Below, in pieces: positions 1 through 9,000 of a DNA stretch of 64,000 bases. A model generated the notes under the pieces. The model was not told where the DNA came from. It made no database searches and saw only the letters and a list, made by a program, of their open reading frames with translations. Position 1 is the first letter of the stretch. Each line of letters opens with the position of its first letter. Source of the stretch: Flectonema sp. DT1601 (taxonomy: Eukaryota; Euglenozoa; Diplonemea; Diplonemida; Diplonemidae). The position numbers were made by a program, and so were the translations under genes. The DNA is taken from assembly GCA_964019425.1 (NCBI GenBank), contig OZ025833.1, positions 62,001 through 126,000 on the forward strand, in the 5' to 3' direction.

Positions 1-434
1 TTCACTCGCTCACCAGCCTTCGTCCGTGGGGCAACTTGCCGCTTATGGTGTTCCGGCACTGACGGATAGGACTTCTTGTTTGAGGTGGTCGCTTGTGACG
101 GCTGCTTCTTAGCGTCTGGGAGTGCAGTTTTCAAGTGGCCCATCACCTTGTCGAGGGTTTCTTTGAGCTCCGAATCGGAAGTGGATTGAAAAGCTTTTAC
201 AATGGCCCCAATCATACCTGGTTCTTGGGAAATACATTCTGGATTGTCAGGGTGAGAAGCCAACAACGCTAATGTTCTTGCGGCAATCACTTGGACCTCA
301 AGCTCTGAGTTCCCCAAAAAGTTCTTTAGCGTTGGTAATATTCCTCTTCTCGCAATGTACGGCTGGTTAGCGACATCCCCCGATAGCTCATGCAGACGCT
401 TCACTACAGTAAGCGCCTGCGCTCCTCCTGACAT
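1..434 (-). CDS. ARMC1-like armadillo-repeat protein, N-terminal part (runs off window)
   Basis: The first 144 codons are visible; the gene continues past the left edge. The start ATG at 434 lies 26 nt after a pyrimidine-rich stretch ending in AAACAG. Residues 5-110 form armadillo-like helices and follow the N-terminus of animal ARMC1: ALTVVKRLHEL matches the family's ALSVVNQLRDL, followed by a region like the family's REGCLP-type helix start (here RRGILPTLKNFL). ARMC1 associates with mitochondria and cytosol and has roles in mitochondrial distribution. In the family a heavy-metal-associated-like domain follows the armadillo part, but here that portion would lie outside the window. After residue 115 the sequence turns Lys/Ser/Pro-rich, which may be a linker. 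Family assignment rests on remembered similarity over about 80 residues and is moderate. Confidence 0.55.
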   Translation of the reverse strand, partial: MSGGAQALTVVKRLHELSGDVANQPYIARRGILPTLKNFLGNSELEVQVIAARTLALLASHPDNPECISQEPGMIGAIVKAFQSTSDSELKETLDKVMGHLKTALPDAKKQPSQATTSNKKSYPSVPEHHKRQVAPRTKAGERV

Positions 435-678
435 ATTGGGAGGTGTGGGTAGCAGTAATTCTGTTTGAATAAATAACACTTTTAATTAACGACATTTACA
501 AACTAAACAGCTGTCAAGCAATCATATAAATCGTTTAGGAACCTGTCACTGGAAACACATACATGAAGTCCAAAAACAGTCAAATAGACGAAGTAAAATA
601 CTTTACGTATCACAATAGAAGTAGTGGGGGGGATGTTTTATTTATTTACAAGTCGGTGAATGGGAAAGCAAGAAGCAG

Positions 679-3600
679 TTACTTCTTTCTGCCCTTGGCC
701 TTTGCATCTCCTGCTTCGGTGTTTCCCTCTTTTGGCATCAACCCAGCTTCCCGAAGAGAAGTGACGTAGGTATCTCGTTGAGCAACGTGTTTCATTAAAA
801 TAGTTTGTCGGTTATCTTTTATAAAAGTATTTCTCTTTTGTTTCGATTCGCTGCGGGATTGGAGAAGCTGCTCTTCTGTAGTCTGCTCCTTTTGTTGTTG
901 AGTTTCACAATCAGTCCAGGAAGTAGGTTCTACAGGAGGGTCAGCAGAAGGAACTATTTTAAAAGATTTGGATGCGATGCTGATGGTCTGAAGAGTTGTT
1001 ATTAAAACTTCAGACCCTTCGATAATGTCATCAGAAGACTCTTTATCAGATAAGACTAAAGAAGATATTAGAATGTTGTTATGAACTGTTCCACATTTAG
1101 TCGTCACAGTTGCCAGTTTTGATGCCTCCTCTGAATCGGTTGTATCATCGATGTTGTTGAGGGAGGTGACTACTCCACAAATCTTTGAGTATTCGCTGTT
1201 TGATTGTAATTCTCTGAGTGCGTTCTCACTCGATGGAGTCAAAGTTACAATCTCCGACGGCGGGATATTCCGAAGCTCTGGCTCCTCGGCTGACTCGAAA
1301 TATATAGTGGGCTCCCCTTCTGGTTCTGGAGAAGTTACAGATCTCGGTATGAACACATTAGGATCTCTGTGATAAAGATACCTCTGTCGAGCTTGTTTAG
1401 CTTGTTGTGGTCGAACATCATCTTCTGTGGAGTTAGCTTTCCCTCCTTTCTTATCAGCTTTTGTGTCCTTCGTAGTTCCGTTTGCATCTCTTGACCAACT
1501 CGCTTTTAGTTCTTCAGTGCGTTCTTTATTTGAAGTGTCGGGATCGAGTGATAACTTTGGACTGTTGGATACGACGTTCAGTTGATAAGAAACTTTCCAA
1601 TCCTCAGGAATAGAAGAATGATCTGCTGAGTCATCATTAAAAATATTTTGTTGCGGAGGTGGAATCGTTCCGTTGGATTTGTAGTCGTCGATAATCCGTT
1701 CTCGTTCTTGGCTGAGCAGCTTTCCCCGTTCTGTTTTAAGACGTTGGCAATTTAGTTGTAATTCTTTGAAAGCTACGGAGTGAAGTACATCAACAAAAGC
1801 CCCCATTAGAGTACACACAAAACTATACTTTACTAAAGCCCCTTTCTCAGAGGCAGGTAATGTGATGTTGTCCACAACAATCGGAGAATCTGTTGATATG
1901 TACGTCGTCTGTCCGACGTCGTTTGCTGCGTCTCCACCTTCGCAGTTATATGCAGGTCCGGGTTTGCTTCTGTACTCTGAAGTGGTTCCTTCAACAATCC
2001 ACACAGCGTCGTTGTTTTTTAAAACTTGAAATAAGAAAGGAACTTCCTTCTCACATGATATCGTAAAGGCCATCGTTAAGTTAATCACATCCTGAGGAGT
2101 AGCTGGAGTTGGAGTTGCGATGTAATTAAACAGATTATGAGACTCGTTGAGACAATACGAACCAGACAGTTCTAAAGCATCTCTACTCACATAGGAAGGA
2201 CCTCTCTCAATGGAAGAGTCACTCAAACAAGAAAGAACAAACATCGCTGGTGGGTATGACTCGTTTCTTGGTATTGCATGTGCTACTAATAAGTAGCCAC
2301 TCTTTGATGGTTTTAAGTCGCAAACTTTTATAGTTCCCAAAGTGTCGTGAATCCTTGACCCGGTGTCTAAGTTAATTAATGAAAGTCTACACCAAACTTG
2401 TAAGTCTATTCGTTTACTGTTATGTTGTTGTTTGTATTCCTCAATTTGATTCTCGTTTTCAAATAACGAAAGTGTTTGTGCAGCGTCTTTTGGAGGTGGC
2501 TTCCCTCCTTTTCCACCTTTCTTGTCGTCTCCGGAAACCTTTTCTTGTGGTAATGTAAGAGTGCCAGGCGATGTGGTACTTAGGGAGAAAACAACGGTTC
2601 CTGGTTGCTTTACAATAAGTGTTTTCTTAAACCAAATATTTAAAGCGTTCGATTTGTGGAAGTCGATCTCTCCAGTCTCCGTCCAGCTGTGAACTGAAAG
2701 ACAATTCTGTAAATGATCTTCGAGAGCATCTGTCAGAATGAAATCTTTATCACTCATCGCACTGCATATCGCAGTCTTTGGGAAGTTAGTAAATGAGAGA
2801 CTGTAAGAATTACCTGTTTCCGCGTTGGCGGGAACCGAAAGCACAAACGAATCGCATCCGAGAACAGGAACTTCAAATTGTAAAATCTGTTTCAGTGGGA
2901 GGAGATCAGACCAGCGATAAGAACGAACTGTGCAGGTGCAGATTTCAGTTTTTTGTGACTGCTGTAGTTCATCCAGTAGGTCTGGACTTTGCTGTGGAGT
3001 GTTGGATTCAGAATCAGGTTTCTTATCTTCAGTCCACGAACCAGAGTAGGCAACAAGAAACTGAGTCGGTTCCGCCGACTTTACGTGCAGCCACTTCGAA
3101 AAGTCTAATCTCGTTGGTCCAGTTCCCTCATTAGAATCATCATTCGTCGCAGTCGGTGATAAAGTTTTCATTTGAGAATATTGCCTAGCATTTGACGTTA
3201 GTCGGAATACCGCCATCCTCGGTAGTAAATTAACAAAATCATCCCAACCTACCCAGGCATCATTCCAACTATTCTGTGATTCTTCTCTACTCGATAAAGA
3301 GAATCCGATTTCTTCTTGAAATTCCTGAGACCACAAATCAGTGTCTTGATAGGTACATTCACCTTTCCAGTCTATGTAAGGAGAGACAATTCGTACCATT
3401 GTTGTTGGAGGGTTTTCAAGAGAGCGTACTTCTTTTACTAAATAAAGTTGTTTTAGAAATAAACCAGCAGCAGTGTACTCAGGAATCGATTCTTCATTCT
3501 CTTCCCTTGGCAATGCTACTAAGATAAGAGAACCTGTTGGTTTATCATCTGTAGGTGGTGTGGTTGCATCTTGTGACTCCTGGTTATCGTCTTCAATAAC

Positions 3601-4569
3601 ACGTTGTTCATATGCCTGCTGTTGTTGCATCAAACTGCCGAATAGATTTAGTACAACAGCTGTTTGTTTACTCGGATTTAAAGTCTGAGGAAGGTATCCG
3701 GGTAACAACAGCTGTAGTACCCACATAGGGTCTTTAAAAAGAACGTGTTGCTTATTGGGTCCCAACGCTTTTAATATTGCCTTCGTTAGCAGAGCCGGCC
3801 AAATCTCTTTTGCTTCTGTTACAGTAAGCAGAGAGAGACCAAATGCGTCGACTGGTAGTCGATCGTCGATAGTCAGCCTCCTCCAACCGCCTCTCACAAA
3901 GAGTCTAACAACATACTTACCATAAGGATTGTAAATAGGAAGTTTCGCTCCATTGATAACTTGCTGTGGGAATATAAGTTCCCAAAGATAGAACTCCGCA
4001 GGTATGATGTGCTGAACTGATTCAACAGCAGCAAGACAAGAGTTAAAGACTTGCATATAACAAGGAGTATTATTCGCTCTTTTTGATTCGTGATATCGTC
4101 GTTTTGGGACAGCTTCAGCAGACGGGTTTGGATTAGCTGAGCGAAGTTTTCTCACTGTTCGATATTCTTTTACTACTTGAGATCGAGTTCTCTTTTTAGG
4201 TGTCGACTGTTCGTCCTCATCGACAACCAACAAAGGTCCATTATACGGATCTTGTAGAACAGGTTTAATAACAACAGGCTTGAAAGGTGAGAATATATCA
4301 GCAGGTCTATTCCATCCTTTCTTATGTTCTGATAACGTTGGGATCTCCCAAGGGTTTGGATCTTGTGAAGGATCAACAAACAGATGCTCAACATCAACAG
4401 CTCCCTGAACAGCAGCTAAGTCTCCCCTTCCTCCAGTCCAATCCTCTTTTGATATTTCAGTTAGATCAGTTGGCCATAATAATAAAGAACACTCTTCATA
4501 TAATCCATTACTATCTGAAGGCTTAGCTGTCGGAACTGCTCCCTTTGGTGGAGGTTTCTTTGGACCCAT
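679..4569 (-). CDS. Androglobin/calpain-like protein with degenerate calpain core
   Basis: A 1296-residue protein. The N-terminus matches androglobin (ADGB), a ciliary/sperm-flagellar protein: WPTDLTEISKEDW near residue 32 and RPADIFSPFKPVVIK near 88 correspond to the conserved ADGB entry segment. The calpain-like region spans roughly 165-480, with YGKYVVRLF, GGWRRLTIDDRLP (about 228-240) and the WPALLTKA helix. The expected catalytic His and Asn contexts are not seen: where calpains have HAYS and a NPW motif, this protein reads GLFLKQLYLV and RIVSPYIDW. No clear catalytic Cys context is visible either, so it is probably not a protease. A C2-like beta region follows, then Lys/Gly/Pro-rich spacers and a charged coiled C-terminus ending KAKGRKK. 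I could not find a globin domain. Androglobin family is well supported at the N-terminus; exact orthology is not. Confidence 0.75.
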   Translation of the reverse strand: MGPKKPPPKGAVPTAKPSDSNGLYEECSLLLWPTDLTEISKEDWTGGRGDLAAVQGAVDVEHLFVDPSQDPNPWEIPTLSEHKKGWNRPADIFSPFKPVVIKPVLQDPYNGPLLVVDEDEQSTPKKRTRSQVVKEYRTVRKLRSANPNPSAEAVPKRRYHESKRANNTPCYMQVFNSCLAAVESVQHIIPAEFYLWELIFPQQVINGAKLPIYNPYGKYVVRLFVRGGWRRLTIDDRLPVDAFGLSLLTVTEAKEIWPALLTKAILKALGPNKQHVLFKDPMWVLQLLLPGYLPQTLNPSKQTAVVLNLFGSLMQQQQAYEQRVIEDDNQESQDATTPPTDDKPTGSLILVALPREENEESIPEYTAAGLFLKQLYLVKEVRSLENPPTTMVRIVSPYIDWKGECTYQDTDLWSQEFQEEIGFSLSSREESQNSWNDAWVGWDDFVNLLPRMAVFRLTSNARQYSQMKTLSPTATNDDSNEGTGPTRLDFSKWLHVKSAEPTQFLVAYSGSWTEDKKPDSESNTPQQSPDLLDELQQSQKTEICTCTVRSYRWSDLLPLKQILQFEVPVLGCDSFVLSVPANAETGNSYSLSFTNFPKTAICSAMSDKDFILTDALEDHLQNCLSVHSWTETGEIDFHKSNALNIWFKKTLIVKQPGTVVFSLSTTSPGTLTLPQEKVSGDDKKGGKGGKPPPKDAAQTLSLFENENQIEEYKQQHNSKRIDLQVWCRLSLINLDTGSRIHDTLGTIKVCDLKPSKSGYLLVAHAIPRNESYPPAMFVLSCLSDSSIERGPSYVSRDALELSGSYCLNESHNLFNYIATPTPATPQDVINLTMAFTISCEKEVPFLFQVLKNNDAVWIVEGTTSEYRSKPGPAYNCEGGDAANDVGQTTYISTDSPIVVDNITLPASEKGALVKYSFVCTLMGAFVDVLHSVAFKELQLNCQRLKTERGKLLSQERERIIDDYKSNGTIPPPQQNIFNDDSADHSSIPEDWKVSYQLNVVSNSPKLSLDPDTSNKERTEELKASWSRDANGTTKDTKADKKGGKANSTEDDVRPQQAKQARQRYLYHRDPNVFIPRSVTSPEPEGEPTIYFESAEEPELRNIPPSEIVTLTPSSENALRELQSNSEYSKICGVVTSLNNIDDTTDSEEASKLATVTTKCGTVHNNILISSLVLSDKESSDDIIEGSEVLITTLQTISIASKSFKIVPSADPPVEPTSWTDCETQQQKEQTTEEQLLQSRSESKQKRNTFIKDNRQTILMKHVAQRDTYVTSLREAGLMPKEGNTEAGDAKAKGRKK

Positions 4570-4847
4570 TTTTAGAAATAAAGCAACGCCTTTGAATTAA
4601 AACAAATATGAGAATGTCTCAAAACTATTAAAATCTAAACTCAAAATAAGAAAACAGACTACAATACAAAACATTAATTCTACGTCCGATCACAAAGTAA
4701 GGACTCTCATAATTATATTACGACTACGACTGTTAGACGCGTCGATAACTTTCGCTTATCAAATCTAAACTGAGGAGGGAGTCCTCCAATTGAAGTGAGC
4801 ACTTCTCAGATGAGATCTGTTCAGTTCATTATTTTGAAAGACTCACC

Positions 4848-5516
4848 TCACCTCGCTAGGATTGGTATTTCATTAAAAGAAGGTACGGAACCGACGTGTG
4901 TCAATAAAAGTTTTTGCATCGACTTGAGTGATGAGAGTAGTTCTGAATTCTTCAATCGTTCCTCCAGAAGTTGCTGTCGGATGTCAGAATCGGATTCTAC
5001 AGCAGGCGGCTGTCGAACAGGAGACGTCGACCTGTCACGCGACTCAACTGGAGAAGCGACATGAGTTTCTCTACAAAGAGTAATTCCTGTTGACTCAATA
5101 AAACACCACGTTGATAACATATTTGGCATTCGGCCAAGGTGTTGTTCGACGCTGAAGATGACGTCGTTGACGGTCCACTTCCCAGCAGGAGTGCTGCGAA
5201 TTTGCTTCCCGGAAGCGGACACCCACATCCCGTCTTCCATAAGAAAGTAACTACCTGAGTGTTCTGGAAACTCTTGCGATATTACAACCAACTCATCAGG
5301 TTGTTGATGTGAGGGTTGTATTCCTCCTGTGATTCCAATTCCAGTTATTGGAGGTATCGGTGGAATAACAACATCAGGTTCTCCAACTTCTAATTCTCTC
5401 AAACAGGCATCCCGCAGTCTAATTAGCGTTTCTTCAGCAACATCTGAATTGCTTGCTGCAATACTTTTAACTATTGCCCTCACAACGCAGGTTAGTATCG
5501 GAGGTGCGGGATCCAT
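4848..5516 (-). CDS. Unrecognised 222-residue protein, possible extra 3' exon
   Basis: I do not recognise this protein. The N-terminal 50 residues are helical and charged. A Pro/Ile/Gly-rich linker (about 48-70) leads to a compact central segment (85-150) with the Gly/Trp pattern SGSYFLMEDGMWVSASG and TPAGKW. A Ser/Arg/Pro stretch with SP dipeptides follows, then a short coiled coil (about 178-205). The frame stops at 4848. However, a GTGAGG donor at 4851 and a pyrimidine-rich CTCCCTCCTCAG acceptor would remove 82 nt (4770-4851) and add 12 in-frame codons ending at 4733. Both ends are possible. Start ATG at 5516. Confidence 0.6.
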   Translation of the reverse strand: MDPAPPILTCVVRAIVKSIAASNSDVAEETLIRLRDACLRELEVGEPDVVIPPIPPITGIGITGGIQPSHQQPDELVVISQEFPEHSGSYFLMEDGMWVSASGKQIRSTPAGKWTVNDVIFSVEQHLGRMPNMLSTWCFIESTGITLCRETHVASPVESRDRSTSPVRQPPAVESDSDIRQQLLEERLKNSELLSSLKSMQKLLLTHVGSVPSFNEIPILAR

Positions 5517-6041
5517 GTTATTCTTTTGTTGTATTTAGAAAATGAATTTAACAACCAGCTGTTTCAAATAATAATCATTCTGTTATGCTATTTAATATTT
5601 ACTACTTGTCACCTGTTGTAAAAAGTTAAATGAGCAGATCGAAGGCTATCTTCCTGGAAAGGTATCTAAAATATCTATTTGCAGCTCTGAGCTACCGTTG
5701 GTGTGAAAAAGTTTTTTTTTTTTTTTTTTTTTTGTAGGCAAGTCAAAAACAAGACGTTTGATATATTTTGCTTCTAAAAATGTAAACTTGCTAAAGTAAA
5801 ATCTATTGGCAGCTCTGAGCTACCGAGTCGGTACGAAAAAAATAGAACCATAGCTCTACTCCCCTAACAAACACAAGAAAAAATAAATAAAATAAAAATG
5901 GGATAACGGGGTGAGAGAAGGAAAGAATGAAAGTAAATATTTTCATTTGCTTGTTATCTAAATTCTATGAATTGCTAATAAAGAAAGTAATTAAGATCGT
6001 AATACAAATAGTTCGTATTGAGAAGAAGGTTCTCATATTGT

Positions 6042-9000
6042 TTACGGACAAGGGACTTCAGACTTAATAGTTTCGCGTGCTGTCATTGTTTGGTGAGACT
6101 TACGAAGTACCAGAACTTCTTTAGTGAGGGTGGCGACTTCCTTCCCCAGAACGGCGTTGGTTTCTCTCATGACCTCAACTTCCTCTCCGTATTCTGAGGC
6201 TGTCGCGGTACTCAACTTCTGTTGTAGCTTTTCATTTTCCGAAACAAGTTTTGTGTTTTCGTACTTAAGAGTTTCTACAGACTTCAGTTGAGTTCTAATT
6301 TCTGACTCGCAGCTATCGAATTCCTGTCGCAGAACATTCGACGACTCTTTCTCAGCAGTCAGGCTGCTGGCAATCTTTTCGTAACGAACTTCTATATCTC
6401 TGAGACGACCTACTTCAGTGCTGAGTAGGATTGCGTCTTCCATCGCCTTCTTGCAGTCTGAAATGTGCTCATCTTGTGTGAGTTTTAGTTTCTTATTCTC
6501 ATCAGATAGTTTAGAATTATCTTCCAGATTACTTTGAAGGTCTTTAATTGTTCTCTTCAACGTGTGGTTTTCTTCTGATGTTACTTCTAACTGAGTTGTA
6601 ATGTTTCCATTAATTCTCTGTAGGTTACAAAATTCTATTCCAGTCTGAGCAGCTTCTTCAGTGAATCGATTTAGACCTCCTTTGAGAGTTTCTATTTGTT
6701 GAGTTGCGGATTCTAATTCTCGTTTTGTAGAATTTAGTTGCGTCTGTAGTTTCGATATCGTGTTGGTTAAGTTCTTCATCTTATCGTCGTTTGCTTCCGA
6801 CTGTAGTTTGGTTACCATGTCGCTCAGGTTCGCATTTTCCTGAGACAGGATACCGACGCGCTTTTCCAAAACTGAATTAGACTGCGAAACTGCGAGTAAC
6901 TCTCCGCCGTGTGTTTTCCGCGCCACGTTGCTCTGTTGTTGAAGCTCACTTATTTCTGACTTGAAATTGTTAACTTCCTCTACCAACAACAAGTTATCTT
7001 TCTTTAGTGATTCGTAGCGGACTTTGAGTTGTGCGCTGCGTTTCTCATATTCAACATTTGATTGTTGTTTCTCTTCAAGTTGACAAAGTGTTGTTTTGAG
7101 AGAATCTCTTTCATATTCCAACTGCTGAATACAAATGTTGTTTTCTTTTTGAATTGAAAGTTTTCGTTTTAAAGATTCATTCTCACTTTGAAGTGACAAC
7201 AAAGTCACATCTGTTCCTCCATCTTCCTGTTGTAAAGTGTTGTGGAGTTGCTTAGCAAGTTCTGTGTTGTCACGTTTTAGAATCTGAACTTCTGATTGTA
7301 AACCAAAAACTTTATCAACGTGAGATTGGTTGTCACGTCGTAACATATAAATTTCGTCAACTAATTCATTGTGTCTCTTTGATACAGGTGAGTTAGTTGT
7401 AGTCTTTGGAGTCGTACTAATTACATCGAATAAGCTATCCTCTCCATCAGTTAAATAACCATCTGGTGTTGTTTCTGTTGTTCTTTTCGTAACCGTCTGG
7501 TGTTGCGAATCGAAGAGGAGGTTTTTATGTTTTGATTTCGAAGAGTTGCATTCACTGAAATTACTAATCACCGCAGTGTCGCTGTTGCTGTTTTCAGTTC
7601 GGGATATCTTCTCTTTCAGGAGAGCATTTTCCATTCGTAGTTCGTCAATCTGTCCCTGTGCGTCTTCTAATAATGAGTTTAGTGAGCTTCCATTCTTTCC
7701 TTCTTGTTGAGAATCAGACTCTGTGATCTTTTCTTTTAAGACGGCGTTTTCAATGCGAAGTTCGTCGATCTGATTGTGAGCATCTTCTAAGAGTGAGTTC
7801 TGTAATGAGTCTCCACTGATGCGAGTCTTTAGTTCATCGTAAAGTTGTTTAGTTGATTGGAGTTGTTGACTAACGTCGCTGTTCTCTTTTAACAAAGTGT
7901 CGTACTGATGTTGTAAAGATGATAATTTATTCTTCAACGAATCGTTAGCTACTCTCAGGTTCTCATTCTCCATCGTAGTCGACTTGTTCGGCGTGTCCAT
8001 TACTCGGAGGGCTGCGATCTCATTTTCTAACTCCTCGACAATTATTTCATAGCGAGCGACTTCATCGCGTAGACAAGCTGATGGACTCTTGTTCTCTAAG
8101 ACGGATATTTCTTGTCTGACTTTTGACATTATTAATTCATACTGTGGAGTGTTTTCTTTAACTGGAGTCCTGTCAGTTGGTGTTGCTGACTTATTCTGTC
8201 GTAAGGAAACTAGTTCTGTTTCTAGTTCTGAAACAACTGAATCGCATTGAGTTGTCAGTTTGTTGTAAGCATCTCGCAAGTGAGAGTTTTCATCTCGCAG
8301 AGTAGCTGCGACATTCTCTTTCTCTTGATAAAGTTGTGACAGCTGCTGTTCGACATCAGCTGCCTGTCGCTCTGCCTCTTCCAATGATAACATCAAATTC
8401 TTATTTTCTTGAACTGCCTTGTCTCCCAAAGATATTAATTTCTCATTATCCTCTAATTGAGCGTCAGTGTTCGTAATGTGATGATGCTGCTGCTCAACTA
8501 GTTTTTGGAGTTCTTCAACCTGATGAAGTTGAGGTATTTCTTTATCACTCAGAGTTTTTATTTCAGTCGACTGTTTGGATATCTGTTGTTCCTGCTGCTC
8601 AATACGAACTTCAGATCTGATTAACTCCTCCTCAAGTTCTATGATACGATCTTCTTGTAAACATAACTTTGGACTAGTTACCTGTTCGTTGGTATTGGTT
8701 TGTTTTATTTGCTCATTCTCTCTCAGCAGTCTCTCGATTTCGGAGTCTTTCTCTTCAAACAGTTCCGCTACGCGAGTTTCAAGTTCTGTGACACGAGTTG
8801 TGTTTTCGCGTTTTAAAGTTCCATTTTCTGTATGGAGTTGGCGAACCTGTTCTCCCTTCGCAGAGTTCTCTTCCAACAGACGAGATATTTCGAGGTCTTT
8901 CTGTTCGAAAAGTTCAGCAACACGAGATTCTAACTCAGTGACTCTCTTTGCTGAGGGAGAGCTCTTTGGGTTGTCAGTCAGCTTGTGGACTTCAGCTGCT

